In this document: one piece after another, positions 8,663-15,929 of the stretch
Position numbering within the stretch: position 1 is the first letter of the stretch
Layout of the letters: every line of letters begins with the position of its first letter
Assembly: GCA_947630595.1 (NCBI GenBank)
Contig: CANRIG010000001.1
Location: forward strand, 1-64,000
Length of the DNA stretch: 64,000 nt
Direction: 5' to 3'
DNA from: an uncultured Lachnospiraceae bacterium
GTDB lineage: Bacteria; Bacillota; Clostridia; Lachnospirales; Lachnospiraceae
Program-made: the position numbers and the translations under genes
The notes under the pieces: model-generated
Told to the model about the DNA's origin: nothing
What the model saw: only the letters and a program-made list of their open reading frames with translations
Database searches by the model: none

Positions 8663-9190
8663 TCAGAGCAGAAGGAGCACCAGAAAGATGCCGGCGGCCG
8701 CCGCCAGGCGGCGGCAGAGTCCGCTCTTTTCACGGAAAATTTCCGCCTCCTCACCGGCCAGCTCCTCAAAGCGCTGGCGGCACCGCTCCATGCACGTTTG
8801 CTGCATCACCGTATCCGCGTTGCTCAAAGCCGCCGGCACATCGTACAGCTCCCGCAGCTCCTCCTCCGTCAGCCCGCCGTCCGCAAGGCAGCCGTCCACG
8901 GCCTCCCGCCAGATCGCGGCAAACGGCCGGCCGCCGCGCGCTTCGACCTCTTTCGCGGCCCTCGTCAGCACCTGCCCCAGCCGGGTATGGCAGTCCGCGG
9001 CCGCCCGCCGGAACGCCTCCTCCATCGGCGTGCGCCGGTGCGTCATCTCCTTTTCCAGAAACGCAAGCACATCGCGCATCTCCCGCATCAGCTGCCAGCG
9101 ACAGCGCAGCCTCTGCTCCAGGGCAAGCCCCGCAAGCAGGGCGGATGCCATCACGCAGCACGCACCGAGCAGCTTCACCGCTATCCGCAC
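8663..9190 (-). CDS. spoIIIAB: Stage III sporulation protein AB
   Basis: A 175-residue protein related in architecture to GspF/PilC-like platform proteins of secretion machines. It has an N-terminal membrane segment (KLLGACCVMASALLAGLAL), a helical cytoplasmic region (LMREMRDVLAFLEKEMTHR) and a C-terminal membrane segment (LAAAAGIFLVLLLL). Its start overlaps the end of the SpoIIIAA ATPase gene by ten bases, consistent with coupled translation of motor and platform. Confidence 0.92.
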   Translation of the reverse strand: MRIAVKLLGACCVMASALLAGLALEQRLRCRWQLMREMRDVLAFLEKEMTHRRTPMEEAFRRAAADCHTRLGQVLTRAAKEVEARGGRPFAAIWREAVDGCLADGGLTEEELRELYDVPAALSNADTVMQQTCMERCRQRFEELAGEEAEIFREKSGLCRRLAAAAGIFLVLLLL

Positions 9191-10128
9191 GGAATCACGC
9201 TCCCTCCGTCCCCGTCGTAAATCCCCAGAATCTGCCCGGCCTTTCCCCGGCCCAGCACCACGTAGCGCTCAAACAGCCGCTCCGCCACGAGCCGCCCCAG
9301 CAGCGGCTTGCGTCGGATGTCCTCCAGCGACGTGCCGTGCACCGTGGCGATCAGCTTGCAGCCGCAGTGAAACACCTGTTCCAGCGCGTCGCCGTCGCCG
9401 GGGCCGCCGATCTCATCGACCGCCATCACCTGCGGGGACATGGAGCGCAGGAGCATCATCATGCCCGCTGATTTCGGCCCGCACTCCAGCACATCCGTCC
9501 GCGCGCCGAGATCGTTCTGCGGAATCCCCTGATAGGAACCGGCCAGTTCGCAGCGTTCATCCACCACGCCCACGCAGCGCCCGCCGGCATAGCGGGAGCC
9601 GTCCGAAATCTGCCGGATGAGATCGCGCAGCAGCGTCGTCTTGCCGCAGCCCGGCGGCGAAATGATCAGCGAATGGCAGATTTCCCCGTCCTCGACCAGA
9701 TAAGGCAGCACCCCGTCGGCGCAGCCGATCAGCTGATGCGCCAGACGCACGTTGATAAAGGAAATATGGCGGATGCACTGCACCCGGTCTCCCTCCATCA
9801 CCAGACGCCCGGCCACCCCCACCCGGTGCCCGCCCGGAACCGTCAGAAAGCCGCGTTTCAGCTCCTCGTCAAACGCATACAGGGAATACCCGGCTATGTA
9901 CTCCAGGCTCTCGTCCAGCTCCTGCCGCGTCGCCCGGTACCCCTGCGCCGCATCCGTCGTCAGCGTCCCGTCCCCGCGGACCGCGTATTCTCCGTCCGGG
10001 CAGCGCAGAAGCAACGGCCGGTCTGCGCGCAGCCGGATTTCCTGCAGCGTCTCCGGATTCACCCGGCTCTCCCGCAGCAGCTCTCGTATCCGCAGCGCAA
10101 ACAGATTGTAAAACGCATCCTCCCGCAC
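9181..10128 (-). CDS. spoIIIAA: Stage III sporulation protein AA (ATPase)
   Basis: A 315-residue secretion-type ATPase, the likely motor of the SpoIIIA channel in the mother cell. Walker A is ISPPGCGKTTLLRD, Walker B is VMAVDEIGG, and the N-terminal region has ESLEYIAGYSLYAFDEEL. The GTG at 10128 is preferred because GGGGGAGGG lies six bases before it. The frame can be extended in-frame to 10161, but that sequence contains the ribosome binding site. It is the first gene of the operon and sits just downstream of a putative sigma-E promoter. Confidence 0.93.
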   Translation of the reverse strand: MREDAFYNLFALRIRELLRESRVNPETLQEIRLRADRPLLLRCPDGEYAVRGDGTLTTDAAQGYRATRQELDESLEYIAGYSLYAFDEELKRGFLTVPGGHRVGVAGRLVMEGDRVQCIRHISFINVRLAHQLIGCADGVLPYLVEDGEICHSLIISPPGCGKTTLLRDLIRQISDGSRYAGGRCVGVVDERCELAGSYQGIPQNDLGARTDVLECGPKSAGMMMLLRSMSPQVMAVDEIGGPGDGDALEQVFHCGCKLIATVHGTSLEDIRRKPLLGRLVAERLFERYVVLGRGKAGQILGIYDGDGGSVIPCG

Positions 10129-10159
10129 GCTATCCCTCCCCCGGCATCCGCCTAATCTC

Positions 10160-10188
10160 AATATATGGGACAGCCCCCGCGTTTATGC
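10160..10188 (-). promoter_or_regulatory. Putative sigma-E promoter of the spoIIIA operon
   Basis: On the minus strand, GCATAAA (10188-10182) and CATATATT (10167-10160) are separated by 14 bases. This resembles the sigma-E consensus of a G-x-ATA-type -35 and a CATAxxxT-type -10. It lies about 30 bases before the SpoIIIAA start codon. spoIIIA is known to be sigma-E dependent in Bacillus subtilis, so position and family knowledge agree. Confidence 0.6.
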
Positions 10189-10227
10189 ATGGAAATTCGG
10201 GTATGATTGATACAGGAAAACATGAAT

Positions 10228-10426
10228 GCAGATTCAGGCATGATCCAGACAGGAAAATTCGGATAATAAATTTATGTATGATCATGTATGATCCGGGCAG
10301 AAAACCCGGATAACAGATTCAGGCATGATCCAGACAGGAAACCCGGATAACAGATTCAGGCATGATCTATGTATGAAAACGCACACATAAACCATGCCTG
10401 AACCTGCAAATCATGTCTGAATCTGC
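10228..10426. repeat. Repeat cluster upstream of spoIIIA
   Basis: About 200 bases are made of degenerate units of roughly 37-43 bp built on GATTCAGGCATGATCCAGAC followed by AGGAAA and CCGGATAA. Direct copies begin near 10228, 10314 and 10351, with a diverged one near 10280. Two inverted copies of the core lie at 10391-10407 and 10410-10426, so direct and inverted cores could pair as a long stem. No gene is visible here. The cluster lies between the small-RNA terminator and the sigma-E promoter. Confidence 0.7.
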
Positions 10427-10429
10427 GCA

Positions 10430-10470
10430 TCAAAAAAGGAAGATATCAATCAATCTCTGATATCTTCCTT
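10430..10470 (-). terminator. Intrinsic terminator of the candidate small RNA
   Basis: On the minus strand, 13-base arms AAGGAAGATATCA/TGATATCTTCCTT flank a nine-base loop and are followed by TTTT. It separates the small-RNA unit from the spoIIIA promoter region. Confidence 0.85.
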
Positions 10471-10662
10471 CACTTAAAGATTTCCAACGGTACTCTCTCC
10501 TCTCTATTCAGTTTTCGGGGTACTGCCTTACCTTCTCACTGGTCTGTACCTCTCTTTCTTTCCTTTTTCTTTGTCCTGCGTCATCCGATGTCTGTTCTGA
10601 TGACGAATCCTAACTTTTCATTGGACCGTCCTCCTGCTGTTCAGATCTGCTTTTTGTTTATG
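10430..10662 (-). ncRNA. Candidate small RNA (about 230 nt) of unknown family
   Basis: A free-standing transcription unit is defined by a near-perfect promoter (10668-10696) and an intrinsic terminator (10430-10470) with no substantial reading frame between. The RNA is purine-rich. It can form a hairpin with seven-base arms CGTCATC/GATGACG near 10580-10610, and a GGTAC/GTACC pairing near 10519-10550. It carries an AGGAGG motif (10630-10635) eight bases before a three-codon frame (10610-10621). A Lys/Arg-rich 18-codon frame (10528-10584) has no ribosome binding site. I do not recognise the family. A short leader or microprotein mRNA is the alternative. Confidence 0.6.
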
Positions 10663-10667
10663 TCTGT

Positions 10668-10696
10668 ATTATAAAGCATGCCTTTTGTTTTGTCAA
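10668..10696 (-). promoter_or_regulatory. Sigma-A promoter of the candidate small RNA
   Basis: TTGACA (10696-10691) and TATAAT (10673-10668) on the minus strand are separated by exactly 17 bases. Both hexamers match consensus. Predicted start of transcription is near 10661. Confidence 0.85.
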
Positions 10697-10831
10697 TATC
10701 TTTTTCTAAAAAATTTTTATTATTTTATTTTATCGTCTTAAATGTCTAAATTATCTGATATTTTGAATTGTTCCAGCAGATCATGCACCGCCGTCATCTC
10801 ATCGAGGAGCACTGCTTAAAATCTTTTGCCT

Positions 10832-11058
10832 CATGAGTCTCTTTTTCTCAGGCTTCTCTTTTCTCATGCTTCCCTTTTCTCATGCTTCCCTTTCCTCATA
10901 CTTCTCTTTCCTCATACTCCCCTTTTATCATACTTCTCTTTTCTCATACTTCCCTTTTCTCATACTTTTCTTTTCTCATGCTTCGCTTTTCTCACACTTT
11001 TCTTTTCTCATGCGTCTCCTTTCTCACGCGCCTCCTTTCTCACACTTTCTTTCTCATG
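10832..11058. repeat. 16-bp polypyrimidine/polypurine tandem array
   Basis: About 14 tandem units with an almost invariant 16-bp period run from 10832 to about 11058. A representative plus-strand unit is CTCATACTTCCCTTTT. The plus strand is nearly all pyrimidine apart from the CAT/CAC core. Because 16 is not a multiple of three, the plus-strand frames that read through it are Ser/Phe/Leu-rich artefacts. The array begins at the stop codon of the DUF3592 gene. The 130 bases between it and the small-RNA promoter are AT-rich with nothing else recognisable. Confidence 0.9.
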
Positions 11059-11437
11059 CGAGGTGAAACACGGCGGCCGCAAGGCAGACGGCCGCGACGA
11101 GAAGCGATACGGCGATTCTCAGAGTGGAAAAACTGTACAGCTTCTCCGGCCTGCGCCTGTCATAGCGCACGGTGACGGGCGTTCCGATCTGCGCAGCCAT
11201 CGGCACCTGTATCCGGTTTTGCGACTGGCAGGTTTTCCCGTTCACCTTGTAAGAAACGGACGCCCATTTTGCGTTGCGGAATTTCGTCCTTTCCGGAAGC
11301 GTCGTCCAGACCGAGGTAACGGTGCCGGTGGTTTTTGCCGTGCTGTTCTTTTTCAGAAGAAATAAAATCCCGTTCGCCAGCCCGAAGCACAGCGCCATTC
11401 CGGCAGCGAAAAAGAGAAAAACAGTCTCTCCGTCCAT
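11054..11437 (-). CDS. DUF3592-type membrane protein
   Basis: A 127-residue protein of unknown function. Membrane segments lie at both ends (VFLFFAAGMALCFGLANGILFLL and LRIAVSLLVAAVCLAAAVFHLA). Between them is a small beta-rich domain (TGTVTSVWTTLP, WASVSYKVNGKTCQSQNRIQ, VTVRYDRRRPEKLY) of the kind annotated DUF3592. It is the last gene of a GntR-ABC operon and runs straight into the 16-bp tandem array. Confidence 0.7.
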   Translation of the reverse strand: MDGETVFLFFAAGMALCFGLANGILFLLKKNSTAKTTGTVTSVWTTLPERTKFRNAKWASVSYKVNGKTCQSQNRIQVPMAAQIGTPVTVRYDRRRPEKLYSFSTLRIAVSLLVAAVCLAAAVFHLA

Positions 11438-11452
11438 AGTCTCTCCTTTCCT

Positions 11453-12091
11453 TTACGATAAGTCCGCTTTATCGTAAATCTTCACAGACAGAAATGCCGA
11501 TACCGCCAAAAATACGGCGCCGAGCAGAGCGATGCCGCTGTAAAAAAGCCGCGGCGCCGCTAAGAAAAGGCTCAAACGCGGACTTACCGTTCTCATGAGC
11601 AGCGGCACGCACATGGGCGAGAAAATGATGAGACCCGCGAAGATGTATTTTGCTCTGTCGAAGCCAAATTTGTACTGCACCGGCAGGTAAACGCCGACGG
11701 CAGCCGATATCGCGCAGAACATAACGGCAAACAGCCTCATGTCCGGCCGCCCCAGTCCGGGAATGACCAGCGTCTCTATCCCATAGATCATGCAGCACAT
11801 CGCATAGGCCGCCATGCAGAACACATACTTCGACAGGACCATCGCCCTGCGCGAAAACGGCGCGGCGCATAACAATACCGCCGCTCTGGGATACTGATAC
11901 TCCTTGATCGATACATACTGCAGCAGCATAAAAACGGAAAAAATCACGGAGAGGATAAATCCCAGGGTCCCCGTAAACTCCGGCACGCGCCACCGCATGA
12001 ACGGCGGAATCAGCACGGCAAACAAAAGCATGACCAGCACGTATTTCTTGACAATCAGGACATCCTTTTTCAGCAAGGCAAATACCATCAT
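11453..12091 (-). CDS. ABC transporter permease
   Basis: A 212-residue hydrophobic protein with about six membrane segments (KYVLVMLLFAVLIPPFM, GTLGFILSVIFSVFMLLQ, AIALLGAV-type helix at the end). The middle has the YPRAAVLLCAAPFSRRAMVLSKY pattern typical of small ABC-2-type export permeases. It overlaps the ATPase gene upstream by four bases (ATGA arrangement), indicating a dedicated pair. The substrate is unknown. GntR-linked systems of this layout often respond to cell-envelope stress in Firmicutes. Confidence 0.75.
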   Translation of the reverse strand: MMVFALLKKDVLIVKKYVLVMLLFAVLIPPFMRWRVPEFTGTLGFILSVIFSVFMLLQYVSIKEYQYPRAAVLLCAAPFSRRAMVLSKYVFCMAAYAMCCMIYGIETLVIPGLGRPDMRLFAVMFCAISAAVGVYLPVQYKFGFDRAKYIFAGLIIFSPMCVPLLMRTVSPRLSLFLAAPRLFYSGIALLGAVFLAVSAFLSVKIYDKADLS

Positions 12092-12945
12092 TGCGCACCT
12101 CCTGTGTTCCCAAGCAGAATATCTTCAATCGTCGGGCGCCCGGCAATCACATCCGGAATATGATCCCGCACTTCGGATATCCGCTTTGTAATCCCGGTAA
12201 ATCCAAATTCCGTTTCCGATACCGTCAGAAAAAGCGGGCGGGTCTCCGCGGTCAGATCCCGGCTGTCTCCTTTCACAATCCGGTACGTGTCCAACAGAGC
12301 GTCCTTTTCCTCCTGAAAGACGATGCGCCCGTGATCAATCATGATGAGCATATCCGCGATCTTATCCAGGTCAGAGGTGATATGCGTGGAAAAGAAAACG
12401 GCTTTGCCGCCGTTTTGCATATATTCGCTCAGGATTTGCAAAAGCTGGCTCCGGACCAGAGGGTCAAGCCCGCTCGTCGGCTCGTCCATAATCAAAAGCT
12501 CCGCATTGTGGGAAAGCGCCAGGGCAAGGGCGTATTTCATCCGCATGCCCCTGGAAAGCGTCTGGATTTTTTGCTTCGGGTCGAGCGAAAACAGATCCAT
12601 GTACCGCTTGAAATCCTGTTCCGACCATGAAGTGTACGCGGACGATAGGATGCTTTTCATTTCCATCAGGGTAAGCTCATCGTAAAAACAGCCGTCGTCT
12701 AAAACGATGCCGATGCGGTCCTTGATCTCCCGCTCATGCCGGTCAAAGTCAAGGCCAAAAAACCGGATGTCGCCGGACAGCCTGCCCGTCAGCCCCAAAA
12801 CAGTACGCAGCGTCGTCGTCTTGCCGGCTCCGTTGACGCCGATGAAACCCGTGATGCAGCCCTCCGGCAGTGAAAATGTCACATCGCTCAGGGAAAAATC
12901 GCCATACGACTTGTTCAGGCCGCTGACCGTAAGAATATCATTCAT
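12088..12945 (-). CDS. ABC transporter ATP-binding protein
   Basis: A 285-residue ATPase partner of the permease. It has Walker A GVNGAGKTTTLRT, Walker B LLIMDEPTSGLD, and a degenerate signature LSRGMRMKYALA in place of LSGGQ. The H-loop is FFSTHITSDLDKIAD. The C-terminal 60 residues form an added region seen in YtrB/BcrA-like export ATPases. It follows the GntR regulator by one base, so regulator, ATPase, permease and DUF3592 protein form one operon. Confidence 0.85.
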   Translation of the reverse strand: MNDILTVSGLNKSYGDFSLSDVTFSLPEGCITGFIGVNGAGKTTTLRTVLGLTGRLSGDIRFFGLDFDRHEREIKDRIGIVLDDGCFYDELTLMEMKSILSSAYTSWSEQDFKRYMDLFSLDPKQKIQTLSRGMRMKYALALALSHNAELLIMDEPTSGLDPLVRSQLLQILSEYMQNGGKAVFFSTHITSDLDKIADMLIMIDHGRIVFQEEKDALLDTYRIVKGDSRDLTAETRPLFLTVSETEFGFTGITKRISEVRDHIPDVIAGRPTIEDILLGNTGGAQ

Positions 12946-12946
12946 G

Positions 12947-13321
12947 CTAATCCTCCTCGTACAGAATGTCCATCATGGCGTTCAGTTCTTCTTTGCTGAT
13001 TTTTAACGATTTCGCCGTCGTTATCATATCCAGCATTTTCTGTTCCACGAGACGCCGTTTGGAATCCCGGAGCAGTTCAAGATTGCCCGCGGATACGAAC
13101 GTCCCGATTCCCACCTGGCTTACGATAAAGCCCTCCTGCTCCAGCTCCTCATATACCCGCCGGATGGTCAGGACGCTCACTTTCAGCTTTTCGGCAAAGG
13201 CACGGATCGAGGGAAGCGCGTCCCCCTCGGTCAGCTCCTCTTTCAGTATGGCGTCCTTAATCTGCTCTTTGATCTGCTGGTACAGGGGAACGTCGGAAGT
13301 ATTTGAGATCAGTATTTTCAC
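12947..13321 (-). CDS. GntR-family (YtrA-like) transcriptional regulator
   Basis: A 124-residue repressor-type protein. An N-terminal winged helix (PLYQQIKEQIKDAILKEEL, then LPSIRAFAEKLKVSVLTIRR and GIGTFVS) precedes a short helical C-terminal tail, as in the YtrA subfamily, with no effector domain. GTG at 13321 is chosen because GGAG lies six bases before it and the family begins at this point. Upstream ATG codons at 13396 and 13384 would add a Met/Ile/His-rich stretch that overlaps its own promoter. It probably represses its own operon through the palindrome next to the promoter. Confidence 0.85.
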   Translation of the reverse strand: MKILISNTSDVPLYQQIKEQIKDAILKEELTEGDALPSIRAFAEKLKVSVLTIRRVYEELEQEGFIVSQVGIGTFVSAGNLELLRDSKRRLVEQKMLDMITTAKSLKISKEELNAMMDILYEED

Positions 13322-13349
13322 AAAACGCTCCGCTCCTTTTTTAGTGTGA

Positions 13350-13393
13350 TGTATTAACATACACATTATAATCAATAGGCACATCATTGTCAA
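13350..13393 (-). promoter_or_regulatory. Promoter and likely operator of the GntR-ABC operon
   Basis: TTGACA (13393-13388) and TATAAT (13370-13365) on the minus strand are 17 bases apart. Just downstream, 13350-13363 holds the inverted repeat TGTAT-TAAC-ATACA. A palindrome at the transcription start is where a YtrA-like repressor would bind. Confidence 0.75.
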
Positions 13394-13413
13394 CATAATT
13401 TTGCACTTAGAAA

Positions 13414-13442
13414 TTGCATTTTCCGCGCAGGGATACTATAAT
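13414..13442 (+). promoter_or_regulatory. Sigma-A promoter of the carbamate kinase gene
   Basis: TTGCAT (13414-13419) and TATAAT (13437-13442) are 17 bases apart, about 50 bases upstream of the start codon. Its -35 lies about 20 bases from the -35 of the divergent GntR-operon promoter, so the two promoters could interfere. Confidence 0.7.
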
Positions 13443-13492
13443 GTTCTGCACAGGAGATAAACAGAATACTACGAAAGCGGGAGGATTCCGTT

Positions 13493-14416
13493 ATGAAAAA
13501 AAGAGTTGTGGTAGCACTCGGCCATAAGGCGCTCGGCACGACGTTTCCGGAGCAGCAGGTGGCGGTAAAGACGTCGGCCTGCATCCTGGCGGATTTGATT
13601 GAGGAGGGCGCGCAGCTGATCATCACGCACAGCAACGCCCCGCAGGTGGGCATGATCCACACTGCCATGAACGAATTTGCAAAATTTCACAATACCTACG
13701 GCGCGCCCATGTCCGTCTGCTCGGCGATGAGCCAGGGCTACATCGGCTATGACATCCAGAACGCGCTGCGCGCCGAGCTGCTTCGCCGCGGCATCTACAA
13801 AACCGTGGCCACCGTGCTCACGCAGGTGACCGTCGATCCCTACGACGAGTCATTCTATCACCCGGTCAAGGTCATCGGCCGCTACATGACCGCCGAGGAA
13901 GCGGCTGCCGAGGAGAAAAAAGGCAATTATGTCATCGAGGAGGAAGAGGGCTTCCGCCGCATCGTGGCCGCGCCGAAGCCGCTTGACATCGTGGAAATCG
14001 ACGCCATCAACACGCTGATCGAAGCCGGACACATCGTCATCGCCGGAGGCGGAGGCGGCATCCCGGTGCTCAAGCAGGGCAGCAACCTCAAGGGCGCCAG
14101 CGCCGTGATCGAAAAGGATCTGGTCAGCGGCCGTCTCGCCGACCTCACCGATGCGGACATGCTGATGCTGCTCACCGACGAGGAATTTGTTATCCTCGGC
14201 TACGGCTCCGAGCATCCGGTCGCCATCGGCCATCTGACCCCGGCCGAAGCGCTCGCCCACATCGAGCACAACGAGTTCGGCAAAAACAGAATGCTTCCGA
14301 AAATCGAAGCCTCCCTGCACTTTGTAACGCAGAAGCCGGGCCGTCAGGCCATCATCACTTCCATCGACAAAGCCAAAGAGGCTTATCTCGGAAAAACGGG
14401 AACGGTTCTCTCCTGA
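13493..14416 (+). CDS. arcC: Carbamate kinase
   Basis: A 307-residue cytoplasmic enzyme that makes ATP from carbamoyl phosphate and ADP, or the reverse. It shows the amino-acid-kinase fold motifs VVALGHKALG at the N-terminus, IITHSNAPQVG, the glycine-rich IAGGGGGIPV and DLTDADMLMLLTDEE. Length is normal for the family. No arginine deiminase or ornithine transcarbamylase gene adjoins it, so the source of carbamoyl phosphate (arginine, agmatine, purine or allantoin breakdown) is open. The start follows GGGAGG. Confidence 0.93.
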   Translation: MKKRVVVALGHKALGTTFPEQQVAVKTSACILADLIEEGAQLIITHSNAPQVGMIHTAMNEFAKFHNTYGAPMSVCSAMSQGYIGYDIQNALRAELLRRGIYKTVATVLTQVTVDPYDESFYHPVKVIGRYMTAEEAAAEEKKGNYVIEEEEGFRRIVAAPKPLDIVEIDAINTLIEAGHIVIAGGGGGIPVLKQGSNLKGASAVIEKDLVSGRLADLTDADMLMLLTDEEFVILGYGSEHPVAIGHLTPAEALAHIEHNEFGKNRMLPKIEASLHFVTQKPGRQAIITSIDKAKEAYLGKTGTVLS

Positions 14417-14432
14417 GAGGGAACCGTTTTTT
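14401..14432 (+). terminator. Terminator of the carbamate kinase gene
   Basis: Arms AACGGTTCTCTC (14401-14412) and GAGGGAACCGTT (14417-14428) flank a four-base loop and are followed by T residues. The stop codon of arcC is inside the loop. Confidence 0.88.
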
Positions 14433-14555
14433 CCGTTCTGTCTTCAATTTTTCCGGTACTGCCTTCTGTCTTTCCAGACGCTGTCCTCTGTTTTCCCCGG
14501 TATTGCTTTCTGTTTTCTCCGATACTGCCCTCAATTCTTCCCGGTACTGCCGATG
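14433..14555. repeat. 22-bp minisatellite at the 3' end of dut
   Basis: On the minus strand, the last codons of dut (GGCAGTACCGGGAAGAATTGA) are repeated about five more times after the stop in degenerate form, with a period of 21-23 bp. The copy nearest 14455 again reads GGCAGTACCGGAAAAATTGA. Confidence 0.75.
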
Positions 14556-14968
14556 CCGCCGCGGTCCGGCGCCTCCAGACGAGCGCACTCTTCAAACTGA
14601 ATCTGCGGCTGATGCTCCATAATCCGAAACTGCGCGACCCGGTCGTTCAGGGCAATCTGCGTATCGCGCAGCGCATAAACCGGCATATACCACCAGTCGT
14701 TGGGCCCTGCATAGGTCTCGTCGATCACGCCCATATGGTTGGTCTGGATGATACCGAAGTTTTTGTAGGTGGAGCTGCGCGGCACCACATGCGCCTCATA
14801 GCCCTCCGGCAGCTGCATAGCCACGCCCAGCGGAATCAGCTTAAACTCTCCCTTTTTCAAAGTAATGTCCTCGGCTGCACGCAGGTCGATCCAGTCGGAT
14901 TTGCCGTCGATGTATTCAAGGCGTTTGATGTTGTCGTTGAGATACTGTATGCGAATTGTCTTTTTCAT
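14531..14968 (-). CDS. dut: Deoxyuridine 5'-triphosphate nucleotidohydrolase (dUTPase)
   Basis: A 145-residue enzyme expected to hydrolyse dUTP to dUMP and pyrophosphate, keeping uracil out of DNA and supplying dTMP synthesis. Trimeric dUTPase motifs can be followed: [11 protein letters not shown] (motif 1 region), [13 protein letters not shown] (motif 2), [16 protein letters not shown] (motif 3) and [13 protein letters not shown] (motif 4). The C-terminus ends GGIGSTGKN, a shortened form of the motif 5 P-loop-like tail. ATG at 14968 follows GAAGGAGC. The frame upstream to 15031 has no similar support. The sequence just after the stop is a tandem repeat of the last codons. Confidence 0.88.
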   Translation of the reverse strand: MKKTIRIQYLNDNIKRLEYIDGKSDWIDLRAAEDITLKKGEFKLIPLGVAMQLPEGYEAHVVPRSSTYKNFGIIQTNHMGVIDETYAGPNDWWYMPVYALRDTQIALNDRVAQFRIMEHQPQIQFEECARLEAPDRGGIGSTGKN

Positions 14969-15064
14969 GGCTGCTCCTTCGTTTTCTGAAATTTTTCTCC
15001 GATACGATTCTCTCCTGCCATCCCAAGGCATCCACCGGATTTCATCCGGTCCCCCTTGGGATAA

Positions 15065-15556
15065 TTACTCACAATGCAGAACCAGTTTTCCGGTCTGCAG
15101 CGACTGCTGCACGTCGATCACGCGCTGGTTGGCGCTGCCTCTCCAGTGGAGCTGGGTGTCGCGCAGCTGCTTGACATATTCCCCGTCCACCAGGACATCC
15201 AGATAGAGCGCGATCTCGCGCTTTTTCACATACTCCCACAGAAAGCCGGTGTACAGCCAGATCGTCTTGCCCGGGAATTTCTCCCGGATTTCCTTTGCCA
15301 GCGCCAGAACCTCCGGCTCGTTCGCGTAAAACAGCGGGTCGCCGCCGCTGAACGTGATGCCGGAAATATAGGATTTCCCCAGCTCCGTAAAGAGTTCTTC
15401 CTTCTCCGCTTCGGTAAAGGGAAGTCCGCCGTCCGGATCCCATGTCACCGGATTCTGGCATTCGCTGCAGTGATGGGAACACCCTGCCACCCAGAGCACA
15501 ACCCGCAGCCCGTCGCCGTTGAGCATATCGTCCTTTGTAATATTGTGATACCGCAT
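15065..15556 (-). CDS. nrdG: Anaerobic ribonucleoside-triphosphate reductase activating protein
   Basis: A 163-residue radical-SAM enzyme that puts the glycyl radical on NrdD. The iron-sulfur motif is CSHHCSEC (CxxxCxxC) after VVLWVAGC, with ITFSGGDPL as the SAM-contact region. GGAGG eight bases upstream supports ATG at 15556, not 15571. The partner nrdD is not in the window, so this copy is separated from the usual nrdDG pair. About 95 bases divide it from dut. Confidence 0.92.
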   Translation of the reverse strand: MRYHNITKDDMLNGDGLRVVLWVAGCSHHCSECQNPVTWDPDGGLPFTEAEKEELFTELGKSYISGITFSGGDPLFYANEPEVLALAKEIREKFPGKTIWLYTGFLWEYVKKREIALYLDVLVDGEYVKQLRDTQLHWRGSANQRVIDVQQSLQTGKLVLHCE

Positions 15557-15716
15557 AACAATTGCCTCCAATACAATACCATGTGTCTCTCGTCCTCAAT
15601 ATCCACAAGATTATGTGGCTGCAATCAATATACCATCCCGAACGGCCGGCGTCAAGTGGGAACTGCCGCACAGCCAGGTCCCGATCCGGAATACATCCGG
15701 ATTCTGAAAATTCTCC

Positions 15717-15883
15717 AAAATATCATGATTTGCTCTCTTAAAATATCATTATCCGCTCTTTCAAAAATATCATTATCCATCCTTTCAAGTTCATTGAAAA
15801 ATCATACTTTCTACGCAATTGAAAAATCATTGAAAAATCATGCTTTCCGCGCGATTGAAAAATCATGCTTTCTGCGCTATACT
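15717..15883 (+). promoter_or_regulatory. Repeat-built promoter region of the macro-domain gene
   Basis: Three tandem 23-bp units on AAAATATCATTATCCGCTCTTT (15717-15786) are followed by four copies of ATTGAAAAATCAT starting at 15793, 15818, 15829 and 15854, most carrying GCTTTCCGCGC after it. The last copy supplies the -35 TTGAAA (15855-15860), and TATACT (15878-15883) lies 17 bases on. Each 25-bp unit therefore repeats a -35-like hexamer. The repeats are plausible operators for the helix-turn-helix domain of the downstream product. Confidence 0.6.
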
Positions 15884-15929
15884 TACCATGCGAACTGCTT
15901 GCGCTGAAATGAGACAGGAGGGATAAGCC

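Noticed and set aside
10228-10426. Possible CRISPR array
   Set aside because: Repeats are degenerate, spacing is irregular with no distinct spacers, copies occur in both orientations and no cas gene is near.
10832-11058. Possible CRISPR or coding repeat
   Set aside because: Head-to-tail 16-bp units leave no spacers and shift frame each unit.
10826-11365. A 179-codon plus-strand frame with Ser/Phe/Leu repeats
   Set aside because: It is the translation of a 16-bp tandem array; the period is not a multiple of three, and the rest is antisense to the DUF3592 gene.
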